Part shown: piece after piece, positions 44,608 through 52,738 of the stretch
Layout: the number at the start of each line of letters is the position of its first letter
How positions within the stretch are numbered: the stretch's first letter is position 1
Source of the DNA: Firmicutes bacterium AM55-24TS
GTDB taxonomy: Bacteria > Bacillota > Clostridia > UBA1381
DNA: 64,000 nucleotides
Assembly (NCBI GenBank): GCA_003460745.1
Contig: QTVU01000004.1
Location: forward strand, 1 to 64,000
Direction: 5' to 3'
Program-made: the position numbers and the translations under genes
The notes under the pieces: generated by a model
The model's input: only the letters and a program-made list of their open reading frames with translations
What the model was told of the DNA's origin: nothing
Databases searched by the model: none

Positions 44608-46281
44608 TTACAACACTATATCTGTATTTTTCTCATTTTCGCTCCACTTGCAGGTATCTATTGCGTTGCACATCATACACAAACGTGTTCTCTTATCCGC
44701 AATCGCAATAATATCGCCGAGTGTTTCCGCTTTTTCGGGTATTTCCCTATGCGCCCTTACCGCCTCAACCATATATTCAATCTCATCACTTGCAAACCCA
44801 CATTCACAAAGTATTTTTTTCGCAATTTCACCGCCTGCTTTGTGATGATTTATGCCGTTTTTATACTGCTCATACCGTCCTATATCGTGCAGTAAAGCCG
44901 TACCGTATATAATCTCTTTCGGTATGTTAAGTCCGTTTTCCAAATTCAAAATATACGCACTTCTTGCAACGTCTAAAAGATGGTCAATTCCGTGATTGCA
45001 GTAAATTCTGTCCTTTTCGGCAGAATTTATTTTTGACAGAATGTCACGAAAATTTTTATTATTCAAAATATTGTTGCATTTTCGCATACTTATTATGTCG
45101 TCCGTTTTTCTTTTCAATTCACCCAAAAACGACAATGAACCGAACGCAATAACAACGCAATCCGTCATATTAAGGCACAATTTAAGTGCTGTATCAAGGC
45201 TTACCGCCTCAACATTTTGATTATATTCACTTATTGCACTTGCATATTTTTCGTTTGATAATGCTCGCGGATTGTTCGGTGTAATCGTGTATATCTTCTG
45301 TGCAAGCGGTGCGGTTATTTCAGCAATTTGCTTGTATGCCTTATCCGCAAACACACCTGTTATATACACGATTTTTCGATTGCCGTAATACTTTTCGATA
45401 CTTTCTTTGAGCCTTTTCGCGCCGTCAATATTATGTGCGCCGTCAATTATAAATTCCGGTTTATCGCATATTTTTTCAAACCTGCCGTGCCATACCGTAT
45501 TTATTAAACCGTTCTTTATATCATTTTCGCTCACACCGTCAATATGCCTGCACACTTCTTCCGCAACGGCGGCATTTTCGCGTTGATATTCACCGTCAAG
45601 CGATATTTCATATTCCGTCACATTGTCGGCTTTTATAAGCCGTGCATTTTTTTCACAGCACTCGTTTTCTATGACATTCATCACACAATTTTCCTGTTTT
45701 GCCGTAACTACAAGTCCGTTATTTTTTATAATACCCGACTTTTGATATGCGATTTCTTCCAGCGTGTTGCCGAGGAATTTCATATGGTCCATACTTATCG
45801 GAGTTATCACCGATACAAGACTTTTCGGAATAATATTGGTTGCGTCCTCACGTCCGCCCATACCGACTTCAATCAAAACAACATCACATTGTTCTTCTTT
45901 AAAATACAAAAATGCCGCCGCCGTTTCCATTTCAAAAGGTGTAGGGTGCGGAGTCATTTTGTCCGCAACTTCACTGATACGGCTTATATAATAAGCATAT
46001 CTGTCCTCACTCATATTTTCTGCATTTATACGAAACTGTTCAAGATAATCAAAAACCGACGGTGAAACATATCGTCCGACTTTCTTGCCGGACTCAATCA
46101 AAATCTGTTCGACAAAAGCACCTACACTTCCTTTACCGTTAGTGCCGGCGATGTGAATAACCTCAAGTTCATTCTGCGGATTACCGAGTTTATCGCAGAG
46201 ATTTGATATATTATCCAATCCCGGAACAATCCCATATTGCGAGGCTTTTTTTATGTACTCTCTTGCCTCTTTGTAATTCAT
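44608..46281 (-). CDS. folC: Folylpolyglutamate synthase fused to an HD-domain hydrolase
   Basis: 557 residues. Residues 1-405 are a full FolC (VIHIAGTNGKGSVGAFVEQIL, VLIEVGMGGREDATNI, MDHMKFLGNTLEEIAYQKSGII, DGAHNIDGAKRL). Residues about 420-557 form an HD phosphohydrolase: CNHGIDHLLDVARSAYI, TALLHDIGRYEQY (HD near 464), NHHKAGGEIAKKIL, AVRAHRE and a cysteine-containing tail MMCNAIDTCKWSENEK. Separate HD proteins with such a tail occur in clostridial folate operons, so the fused HD domain probably acts on a pterin or nucleotide intermediate; this is inference. The start ATG 46281 is 9 nt from AAGGAT; an ATG three codons earlier touches that site. First gene behind a THF riboswitch. Confidence 0.9.
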   Translation of the reverse strand: MNYKEAREYIKKASQYGIVPGLDNISNLCDKLGNPQNELEVIHIAGTNGKGSVGAFVEQILIESGKKVGRYVSPSVFDYLEQFRINAENMSEDRYAYYISRISEVADKMTPHPTPFEMETAAAFLYFKEEQCDVVLIEVGMGGREDATNIIPKSLVSVITPISMDHMKFLGNTLEEIAYQKSGIIKNNGLVVTAKQENCVMNVIENECCEKNARLIKADNVTEYEISLDGEYQRENAAVAEEVCRHIDGVSENDIKNGLINTVWHGRFEKICDKPEFIIDGAHNIDGAKRLKESIEKYYGNRKIVYITGVFADKAYKQIAEITAPLAQKIYTITPNNPRALSNEKYASAISEYNQNVEAVSLDTALKLCLNMTDCVVIAFGSLSFLGELKRKTDDIISMRKCNNILNNKNFRDILSKINSAEKDRIYCNHGIDHLLDVARSAYILNLENGLNIPKEIIYGTALLHDIGRYEQYKNGINHHKAGGEIAKKILCECGFASDEIEYMVEAVRAHREIPEKAETLGDIIAIADKRTRLCMMCNAIDTCKWSENEKNTDIVL

Positions 46282-46322
46282 CAACTTCATATCCTTTCAG
46301 ACAAAGCCGTCCCGTTAAAAAG

Positions 46323-46349
46323 AAAAAACTCCCTTGCCATAGGGAGCTT
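46323..46349 (-). terminator. Terminator of the THF riboswitch expression platform
   Basis: Minus strand stem GCTCCCT / AGGGAGT, 6-nt loop, then TTTTTTC, lying between the aptamer and folC-HD. High THF would favour this terminator. Confidence 0.75.
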
Positions 46350-46372
46350 AAATAATATTTTCTACCGTAAAT

Positions 46373-46470
46373 CAGCGGGATGCAATCCGTATACCGCAAG
46401 CCTAAGGCTTTTCGTCAAAGTGACAACTCCCCGTTCACTCCGCACTTCACGCACACGAATCTACTCTGTT
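46373..46470 (-). promoter_or_regulatory. Tetrahydrofolate (THF) riboswitch aptamer
   Basis: Read on the minus strand the sequence runs CAGAGTAGAT, GCGTGAAGTG, GGGGAGTTGTCAC, GACGAAAAGCC..GGCTTGCGGT and GGATTGCATCCCGCT, in the order and spacing of the conserved THF riboswitch core. It precedes a terminator and the operon folC-HD, folP, folBK, the expected regulon. Recognition is from memory of the consensus, not a covariance search. Confidence 0.85.
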
Positions 46471-46488
46471 ATTTTTTAATGCTGAGCC

Positions 46489-46494
46489 TGTCAA
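46489..46494 (-). promoter_or_regulatory. Probable -35 box of the riboswitch transcript
   Basis: Minus strand TTGACA lies about 19 nt upstream of the aptamer. The matching -10 region is AT-rich but not a clear TATAAT. Confidence 0.4.
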
Positions 46495-46499
46495 CAAAA

Positions 46500-46535
46500 T
46501 AAAGCAGACAAAACTGCAACGGTTTTGTCTGCAGC
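46500..46535. terminator. Hairpin upstream of the riboswitch
   Basis: An 11-bp stem GCAGACAAAAC / GTTTTGTCTGC (46503-46531), T-rich on the minus-strand side. No gene precedes it on that strand within the window. The rest of the gap to 46737 is AT-rich, with no gene seen; it holds the leader and ribosome site of the antiporter. Confidence 0.45.
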
Positions 46536-46737
46536 ATATCTATATTATATACCACTTCACGCCTAATTGCAATTATATTTTAATCAAATTCACATCGTCT
46601 GTCCTAAAAGTAGAAAAATAGACAAAAAATTTTATTAATTTTGTTTTTTTTGCTGTCTTGATAAAATGCACTTATAGGAGTAAAATTAATTCTTAGATTT
46701 AAAAAATTAATACTTATTTATATAGGAGGCAACAACA

Positions 46738-48027
46738 ATGGAATCTTACAAATATTTACTCGACATCGCACTTATTTTGATAAGTACAAAAATCCTCGGA
46801 CTTTTAACAAGACGTATCCAACTGCCACAGGTAGTCGGCGCTCTTATCGCCGGACTTCTTTTAGGTCCTGCCTGTTTCGGAGTTTTGCAGGAAACCGATT
46901 TTATCAAGAACATTGCCGAAATCGGTGTTATCGTACTTATGTTCGCAGCCGGTCTTGAAACAGACGTTCAGGAACTGAAAAAGACAGGTCTTGCGTCGTT
47001 TATAATCGCTCTGCTCGGCGTTATCGTACCGCTTGTCGGCGGATACTTTGTAGCCACGATCTACAACCCGGTAACCGACCAACAGACAATGCTGCAAAAC
47101 ATATTTGTCGGTGTCGTTCTAACCGCAACATCTGTCAGTATCACAGTTGAAACACTTAAAGAACTCGGCAAACTTTCGACAAAAACAGGTAACGCAATCT
47201 TGGGTGCGGCACTTATAGACGACGTACTCGGTATTATTGCACTTACTGTTATTTCAAGCTTTGCCGGCAGTGACGTTTCTCTGTGGGTAATACTTCTGAA
47301 GATACTCGGTTTCTTCATATTCTGCGGAGTTGTGGCATTTCTTTTCATCAAGTTTGTCAATCCGTGGATTAACAAATACAAAAAGGATTTAAGACGTTTC
47401 GTAATTCTTGCATTTGCATTCTGTTTGCTTATGTCATTCGCCGCCGAATATTTCTTCGGTGTAAGTGATATTACAGGTGCTTTCGTTGCAGGTCTTATCC
47501 TTTCAAACAACAAAAAAACTTCGTATATGCTAAACCGTTTCGATACGGTTTCATACGTTCTTCTTTCACCGGTATTCTTTGCAAGCGTCGGTCTTAAAGT
47601 AACATTCAGCAATATGTCTGCAACGGTTGTAGTACTTACCGTATTATTGCTTGTAGTTGCAATTCTTTCAAAGATGATTGGTTGCGGACTTGGTGCCAAG
47701 ATATGCAAATACACAAATCTTCAATCTGTTAAAATCGGTATCGGTATGATTTCAAGAGGTGAAGTTGCACTTATCGTTGCCACAAAGGGTATGTCAATGG
47801 GACTTATGAAAGACGAATTTTTCGCACCGCTTGTACTTGTCGTTGTTGCAACAACCATCGTTACACCGATACTTTTGAAACTTGCATATAAATATCAGGC
47901 AAGCCGTGAGGCGGACGTTCCTATGGCATCATCACTTGTCGATAAGGTTGAGGAAAGAAACGACCTTGAAAAAATTACTCAAAATGCCGCAAATATGCAC
48001 GAAGAAATGAAGGAAATTCATAAATAA
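46738..48027 (+). CDS. Cation:proton antiporter (CPA2 family)
   Basis: 429 residues with 12-13 transmembrane helices and a short cytosolic tail (LVDKVEERNDLEKITQNAAN). Family motifs: RRIQLPQVVGALIAGLLLGP near the start, VLMFAAGLETDVQELKKTG, and AALIDDVLGIIALTVISSF with the paired aspartates expected of electrogenic Na+/H+ exchange. It may move Na+ or K+ against H+. It lacks the TrkA-N domain of KefB/C. Ribosome site TAGGAGG. Confidence 0.9.
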   Translation: MESYKYLLDIALILISTKILGLLTRRIQLPQVVGALIAGLLLGPACFGVLQETDFIKNIAEIGVIVLMFAAGLETDVQELKKTGLASFIIALLGVIVPLVGGYFVATIYNPVTDQQTMLQNIFVGVVLTATSVSITVETLKELGKLSTKTGNAILGAALIDDVLGIIALTVISSFAGSDVSLWVILLKILGFFIFCGVVAFLFIKFVNPWINKYKKDLRRFVILAFAFCLLMSFAAEYFFGVSDITGAFVAGLILSNNKKTSYMLNRFDTVSYVLLSPVFFASVGLKVTFSNMSATVVVLTVLLLVVAILSKMIGCGLGAKICKYTNLQSVKIGIGMISRGEVALIVATKGMSMGLMKDEFFAPLVLVVVATTIVTPILLKLAYKYQASREADVPMASSLVDKVEERNDLEKITQNAANMHEEMKEIHK

Positions 48028-48035
48028 CACCACTA

Positions 48036-48066
48036 AAGAGCCGACAATAAAATCGGTTCTTTTTTC
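48036..48066 (+). terminator. Intrinsic terminator of the antiporter gene
   Basis: Stem AAGAGCCGA / TCGGTTCTT (48036-48061), 8-nt loop, T6 run. Confidence 0.8.
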
Positions 48067-48096
48067 TTGATATTATATACTGTTTTATGCTATAAT
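48067..48096 (+). promoter_or_regulatory. SigA-type promoter of the amidohydrolase gene
   Basis: TTGATA (48067-48072), 18-nt spacer, TATAAT (48091-48096). Confidence 0.65.
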
Positions 48097-48125
48097 ATAA
48101 TCAATCAAACGAAAGGATATTTAAA

Positions 48126-48935
48126 ATGCTGACAGATTTTCATACACATATTTTCCCAGACAAAATGGCGGACAAAACGATAAAATTACTTGAATCGAAC
48201 ATCAAAGAAGAATACAGACCACACAAAGCCGAACTACGCGGTACACTTGACGCACTCAAGCAGTCAATGCGTGAAAACAACGTTGACATATCGCTTGTAC
48301 TTCCGATTGCCACGAACGTAAAGCAATCAACAACAATAAATAACTTCGCCGCATCAATAAACGGTATTGACGGTATTTATTCACTCGGCAGTCTGCACCC
48401 TATGCAATCTGATTGGGAAAGTGTTTTGTATGGCATCAAAGAAAAAGGGCTTAAAGGTATCAAGCTACACCCCGAATATCAGCAATTTTACATCGACAGC
48501 AAAGAATCAATACAAATTCTGAAAAAATGTGAGGAACTCGACCTTATAACCGTACTTCATTCGGGCAAAGATATAGGTATCGATCCGCCTGTTCACTGTA
48601 CTCCCGAAAGGCTTTCTCACGTTCTTGACTACGTTAAAGGTGACAAAATCGTTGCCGCACATTTGGGCGGCTGGAAGTTATGGGACGATGTCGAAAAATA
48701 CCTTGTCGGCACACCTATATATTTCGACACAGCCTTTACGCTTGACTTTATCACAGATGAACAGCTTTTACGCATAATCAAAAATCACGGCAGTGAAAAA
48801 ATACTTCACGCGACAGATTCACCTTGGGAAAAGCAAGGTCGAATGGCAAAACATTTATCTGCCTTGCCTCTTTCAGAGGAAGATTGTAACAATATTTTTT
48901 ACAAAAATGCGAAAAAACTTCTGAAAATAGGTTGA
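48126..48935 (+). CDS. Amidohydrolase-family metal-dependent hydrolase
   Basis: 269 residues, TIM-barrel amidohydrolase-2 type. The metal-binding DFHTHIF is at residues 4-10, GIKLHPEYQQF near 115, ITVLHSGKD, AAHLGGWKLW and HATDSPWEKQG supply the remaining ligands. Members decarboxylate or hydrolyse small carbon compounds. No specific substrate can be named. ATG 48126 follows AAAGGAT. The mreB promoter overlaps its stop codon. Confidence 0.85.
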   Translation: MLTDFHTHIFPDKMADKTIKLLESNIKEEYRPHKAELRGTLDALKQSMRENNVDISLVLPIATNVKQSTTINNFAASINGIDGIYSLGSLHPMQSDWESVLYGIKEKGLKGIKLHPEYQQFYIDSKESIQILKKCEELDLITVLHSGKDIGIDPPVHCTPERLSHVLDYVKGDKIVAAHLGGWKLWDDVEKYLVGTPIYFDTAFTLDFITDEQLLRIIKNHGSEKILHATDSPWEKQGRMAKHLSALPLSEEDCNNIFYKNAKKLLKIG

Positions 48936-48960
48936 GTTAAAACGAATAATACGATATAAT
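48932..48960 (+). promoter_or_regulatory. SigA-type promoter of mreB
   Basis: TTGAGT (48932-48937), 17-nt spacer, TATAAT (48955-48960); the -35 box overlaps the upstream stop codon. Confidence 0.65.
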
Positions 48961-49022
48961 AATAGTATATGGCTATAAGCATTTTGCGTATAGTCCGATT
49001 TTGTTAATTTAGGAGCAGAAAT

Positions 49023-50048
49023 ATGTTCAATAATGATATAAGTATAGACTTAGGCACTGCGACGGTGCTTGTCTATATCAAAAACAAGGGCATTGTACTG
49101 CGTGAGCCGACCGTTATCGCGGTAAACACCAAAACAAACGAAGTTTGTGCCGTAGGCAAAGACGCACTCGCAATGCTCGGAAGAACTCCGCCGCATATAC
49201 AGGCCGTTCGTCCGCTTATTGACGGTGTAATTTCAAATCTTACGCTTACACAGGAAATGATTAAACATTTCTTTTCAAAAATATTTTCACGAACAATCGG
49301 TCACCCACGCATAATGATGTGCGTTCCGAGCGGTGTTACGGACGTTGAACAAAGAGCCGTAATTGAGGCGGCAAGAGATGTCGGTGCAAAAGATATTTAC
49401 ATTATCGAAGAACCTGTTGCTGCGGCACTCGGTGCAGGGTTTGATATTTCACGTCCGCACGGTACTATGGTTGTGGACATAGGCGGAGGTACAACCGACA
49501 TTGCAGTATTATCACTTGGCGGTATCGTTGTTAGCCGTTCGCTGAAAATCGCCGGTGACGAATTTAACGAGGCGATTATTCGTTATATGCGCAAAGAAAT
49601 GGGTATGATTATCGGTCCGCGAACAGCCGAAAGAATTAAAATGGAAATCGGCGGTGTTATACCGCGTTCAAATGAGCTGTTATGCAAAGCAAAAGGTATC
49701 AGCGTACTTTCGGGGCTTCCGAAAGAAGTAACTATTTCTTCAAACGACCTATACCCCGCATTTGATGATTTTGTTTATAATATGACTGAGAGAATTAAGG
49801 AAGTTCTTGAAGAAACACCTCCCGAACTTCACGGTGACATTATACAAGACGGAATAATAATGACAGGCGGCGGTTCTTTGATTTACGGTTTGGACAAGCG
49901 TATTTCGGACGACATCGGCGTCAAAGTGGTGCTTGCACCGGATATAATCGACTGCGTTGCAAAAGGTGCGGGAATTGCACTTGACAATATCGACACAGTT
50001 ACCGAGCCGACTCATATATTCCACAAAAAAGCATACATCAGAGATTAA
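49023..50048 (+). CDS. mreB: MreB/Mbl-family actin-like cell-shape protein
   Basis: 341 residues. Polymerises under the membrane and guides elongation of the cell wall. Actin-fold phosphate loops: ISIDLGTATVLVYIKNKGIVL, MVVDIGGGTTDIAVLSLGG, and IIMTGGGSLIYGLDKRI; IIEEPVAAALGAG is also typical. mreC and mreD are not adjacent; fabZ follows, which is the context of mbl in many Clostridia, so this may be the Mbl paralog. Ribosome site AGGAGCAG. Confidence 0.95.
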   Translation: MFNNDISIDLGTATVLVYIKNKGIVLREPTVIAVNTKTNEVCAVGKDALAMLGRTPPHIQAVRPLIDGVISNLTLTQEMIKHFFSKIFSRTIGHPRIMMCVPSGVTDVEQRAVIEAARDVGAKDIYIIEEPVAAALGAGFDISRPHGTMVVDIGGGTTDIAVLSLGGIVVSRSLKIAGDEFNEAIIRYMRKEMGMIIGPRTAERIKMEIGGVIPRSNELLCKAKGISVLSGLPKEVTISSNDLYPAFDDFVYNMTERIKEVLEETPPELHGDIIQDGIIMTGGGSLIYGLDKRISDDIGVKVVLAPDIIDCVAKGAGIALDNIDTVTEPTHIFHKKAYIRD

Positions 50049-50069
50049 AAAAGAGAGGATATATTAATT

Positions 50070-50531
50070 ATGAAAAACGAACCAATCACACTAACAAACG
50101 TAGAAATCCAAAAAATTCTTCCGCACCGTTATCCGTTTTTGCTTATAGACAAAATCGTTGATTTTGAAGAAGGCAAAAGCATAACAGGTATCAAAAACGT
50201 AACGGCAAACGAGCCTCAATTTACAGGTCACTTCCCGGGTAACCCAATTATGCCGGGCGTACTTATTACAGAGGCACTTGCACAAGTCGGTGCTGTAATG
50301 CTTTTGTCAATGCCTGAAAACAGAGGTAAACTCGGTGTATTCACAGGTATCAACAATTTCAAATTCCGCCGTCAGGTAGTTCCGGGCGATACATTGGAGC
50401 TTCACGCTGATTTGGTTACTTACCGTCACGGAATGGGTAAAGCAAACGTAAAAGCAACAGTAGGCGGTCAAGTTGCGGCAGCAGGCGAAATCAGCTTTGC
50501 GGTTGTTGACAACATTGCAAACGAGGACTGA
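50070..50531 (+). CDS. fabZ: 3-hydroxyacyl-ACP dehydratase FabZ
   Basis: 153 residues, hot-dog fold. Dehydrates 3-hydroxyacyl-ACP in fatty-acid elongation. Catalytic histidine in FTGHFPGNPIMPGVLITEALAQ with the acidic residue in the following helix; also KILPHRYPFLLIDKIVDFEEGK. 21 nt after mreB, and its stop overlaps the next ATG (TGATG). Confidence 0.96.
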   Translation: MKNEPITLTNVEIQKILPHRYPFLLIDKIVDFEEGKSITGIKNVTANEPQFTGHFPGNPIMPGVLITEALAQVGAVMLLSMPENRGKLGVFTGINNFKFRRQVVPGDTLELHADLVTYRHGMGKANVKATVGGQVAAAGEISFAVVDNIANED

Positions 50532-51256
50532 TGATAAAAGATGATGAATGTTTGGACGATTTGCAAAACGGTCTTTTCATAATCCAAAAGCAAAACGGTT
50601 TCAAGTTTGGTATTGACGCTGTTTTATTATCCGATTTTGCAAAGGAAACAAGGTCTAAAAAAACACTTGATTTATGCACAGGTACAGGTATTGTACCCTT
50701 GCTTTTATCCGCAAAAACAAACACACCGAAAATTTTCGGTCTTGAAATACAGGAAGATATTGCACAAATGGCACAGCGCAGTGTGGAACATAACAAACTT
50801 GAAGATCGTATTTCCATAGAATGCGGCGATTTAAAAAACGCCGTTTCTATATACGGTCGTGACAGTTTTGACAAAATAACCTGCAATCCGCCGTATATGA
50901 AGTGCGGCAGCGGTAATCAAAATGATATTGACACAAAATCAATTTCACGTCACGAGGTTATGTGTACTTTTGATGACGTTATAAATGTCAGTGCAAAACT
51001 GCTTATTCCGAAAGGCAGATTTTTTATGATTCACAGACCTAACAGACTTGTAGACATTATGTGTGCCATGCGTAAATACAAAATAGAGCCGAAACGTATG
51101 CGTTTCGTCCATCCGTCATATGATAAAGTACCGAATATGGTATTAATCGAGGGTATGCGTGACGGCGGTGAGGAATTAAAGCTTTTGCCGCCGCTTTATG
51201 TGTATAATCAAGACGGTACTTATTCCGATGAAATTCACAAGATTTACGGAAATTAA
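50531..51256 (+). CDS. TrmN6-like tRNA (adenine-N6)-methyltransferase
   Basis: 241 residues, class I SAM-dependent N6-adenine methyltransferase of the YfiC/YabB group. SAM motif TLDLCTGTGIVPLLLSAKT and catalytic KITCNPPYMK (NPPY). The N-terminus NGFKFGIDAVLLSDFAK is characteristic. E. coli homologues methylate A37 of tRNA1-Val; the target here is assumed by family. One-base overlap with fabZ, 26 nt ahead of prfB. Confidence 0.88.
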   Translation: MIKDDECLDDLQNGLFIIQKQNGFKFGIDAVLLSDFAKETRSKKTLDLCTGTGIVPLLLSAKTNTPKIFGLEIQEDIAQMAQRSVEHNKLEDRISIECGDLKNAVSIYGRDSFDKITCNPPYMKCGSGNQNDIDTKSISRHEVMCTFDDVINVSAKLLIPKGRFFMIHRPNRLVDIMCAMRKYKIEPKRMRFVHPSYDKVPNMVLIEGMRDGGEELKLLPPLYVYNQDGTYSDEIHKIYGN

Positions 51257-51282
51257 CAAATAAAACGAAAGAAGTGATAAAT

Positions 51283-52402
51283 GTGTTAGAGTACGATGAG
51301 TACAGACTAAAGCTGCAAGGCTTTGAAGACAGCATAAACGATTTGAGGGATTCACTTTGACATCGCAGGTGCGGAAAGTGAAATAACAAAACTTGAAGAA
51401 CAAAGTGCCCAGCCCGGATTTTGGGACGATATGGATAATTCACAGAAAGTTCTTCAAAAAACAAAGCAATTAAAAGACAAGGTTGAGGCATTTAACAGCC
51501 TTGTTTCAAAATGGGAAGATACACTTGTTTTAATCGACCTTGCAAACGAGGAAAACGACGAAAGTATGTTACCCGATGTTGTTTCGGCAACTGAAGAAAT
51601 CGAGGCGGATATTGACAAAATGACGCTTGAAACCCTTTTGAGCGGTCATTACGACAAAAGCAACGCAATTATGACGTTCCACGCAGGTGCAGGCGGTACA
51701 GAGGCACAGGATTGGTGCGAAATGCTTATCCGTATGTATCAAATGTGGGCGCAGAAAAACGGCTATACCGCAACTGTTCTCGATTCACTTCCGGGTGACG
51801 AGGCAGGTATTAAAAGCTGTACAATAGAAATCGACGGTCTTAATGCTTACGGCTATCTTAAAGCCGAAAAAGGCGTACACCGTCTTGTGAGAATTTCACC
51901 TTTCAACTCTGCCGGCAAGCGTATGACTTCATTTGCATCAATCGAAGTTATGCCTGAACTTGACGACAACGTGGAAGTTGATATTCGTCCCGAAGATATT
52001 AAGATGGAGGCATTTCGTGCGAGCGGTGCGGGCGGTCAGCATATCAACAAGACAAGTTCCGCAGTCCGTCTTACACATATCCCGACAGGTGTCGTAACAT
52101 CTTGTCAAACACAGCGTTCTCAACACCAAAACAGAGATTATGCAATGAAAATGCTTAAAGCAAAGCTTGTCGAGCTTGCCGAGCAACAGCAGAAAGAAAA
52201 AATTTCCGACATCAAAGGCGAACAGATGGATAACGGTTGGGGCAGTCAAATCCGCTCATATGTATTCCAGCCTTACACTATGGTTAAAGACCTTAGAACA
52301 GGTTTTGAAATGGGTAATATCGGTGCGGTTATGGACGGCGACTTAAACGGTTTTATTAACGCCTATCTTAAAGCCGCAAGTCTTGGAACTCTGAAAAAAT
52401 AA
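51283..52402 (+). CDS. prfB: Peptide chain release factor 2, programmed +1 frameshift
   Basis: 372 residues after frameshifting. RF2 reads UGA and UAA. A GTG at 51283 starts a 25-codon ORF ending ...CTT TGA C (TGA at 51358-51360); shifting +1 at CTT continues GAC ATC GCA from 51359. The internal Shine-Dalgarno-like GAGGGAT lies just before the slip. This is the well-known autoregulatory site. The body has the GGQ loop (RASGAGGQHINKTSSAVRL) and the RF2 SPF-type anticodon region (RLVRISPFNSAGKRMTSFAS). Followed by a terminator. Confidence 0.95.
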
Positions 52403-52446
52403 AAAACACGGCATTGCAAATTTTCCGCAATGCCGTATTTTTTTCT
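52402..52446. terminator. Bidirectional intrinsic terminator
   Basis: Stem ACGGCATTGC / GCAATGCCGT (52408-52436) with A-run and T-run flanks, shared by prfB and the convergent small N/Q-rich gene. Confidence 0.85.
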
Positions 52447-52592
52447 TAAAAATTGTTTTGGTTGTTTTTTTGATTGTTAAAGTTATTATTTTTCTTGTTT
52501 TGTTTTTGATTTTGCTGTTGGTTTTGTTGCTGATCTTGGTTTTGGTTCTGCTGTTGGTTTTGGTTATTGCGATTATTGAATTTACTGCTCAT
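52446..52592 (-). CDS. Tiny asparagine/glutamine-rich protein, 48 residues
   Basis: ATG 52592 follows GGGAGTG at good spacing. The product starts MSSKFNNRNNQNQQQ and is almost entirely N, Q, K and F (about 34 of 48 residues are N or Q), ending NNQNNF. It has its own SigA-type promoter (52620-52649) and ends at the shared terminator, so it is a complete transcription unit. The composition is prion-like/intrinsically disordered. No family known to me; low-complexity DNA drift is an alternative, but the control signals argue against it. Confidence 0.65.
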   Translation of the reverse strand: MSSKFNNRNNQNQQQNQNQDQQQNQQQNQKQNKKNNNFNNQKNNQNNF

Positions 52593-52619
52593 TTATATTC
52601 ACTCCCTTCTTCAAATTCT

Positions 52620-52649
52620 ATTTTAACCATTGTTGATTATTTTATTCAA
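52620..52649 (-). promoter_or_regulatory. SigA-type promoter of the N/Q-rich small gene
   Basis: Minus strand: TTGAAT (52644-52649), 18-nt spacer, TAAAAT (52620-52625). Confidence 0.6.
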
Positions 52650-52664
52650 AAAAGCCTGTTTTAC

Positions 52665-52693
52665 TTGAATTTTTCTTAAAAAAATGTTATAAT
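52665..52693 (+). promoter_or_regulatory. SigA-type promoter of recJ
   Basis: TTGAAT (52665-52670), 17-nt spacer, TATAAT (52688-52693). Confidence 0.7.
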
Positions 52694-52738
52694 AATAAGT
52701 AGTATTTATGTTAAAAAAATTGCGTTTTGGAGTAAAAT

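Noticed and set aside
52458..52679. A plus-strand frame giving a very hydrophobic L/V/I protein opposite the N/Q-rich gene
   Set aside because: AAC/CAA-rich codons read in reverse always give GTT/TTG; there is no ribosome site, and the N/Q frame has promoter, ribosome site and terminator.
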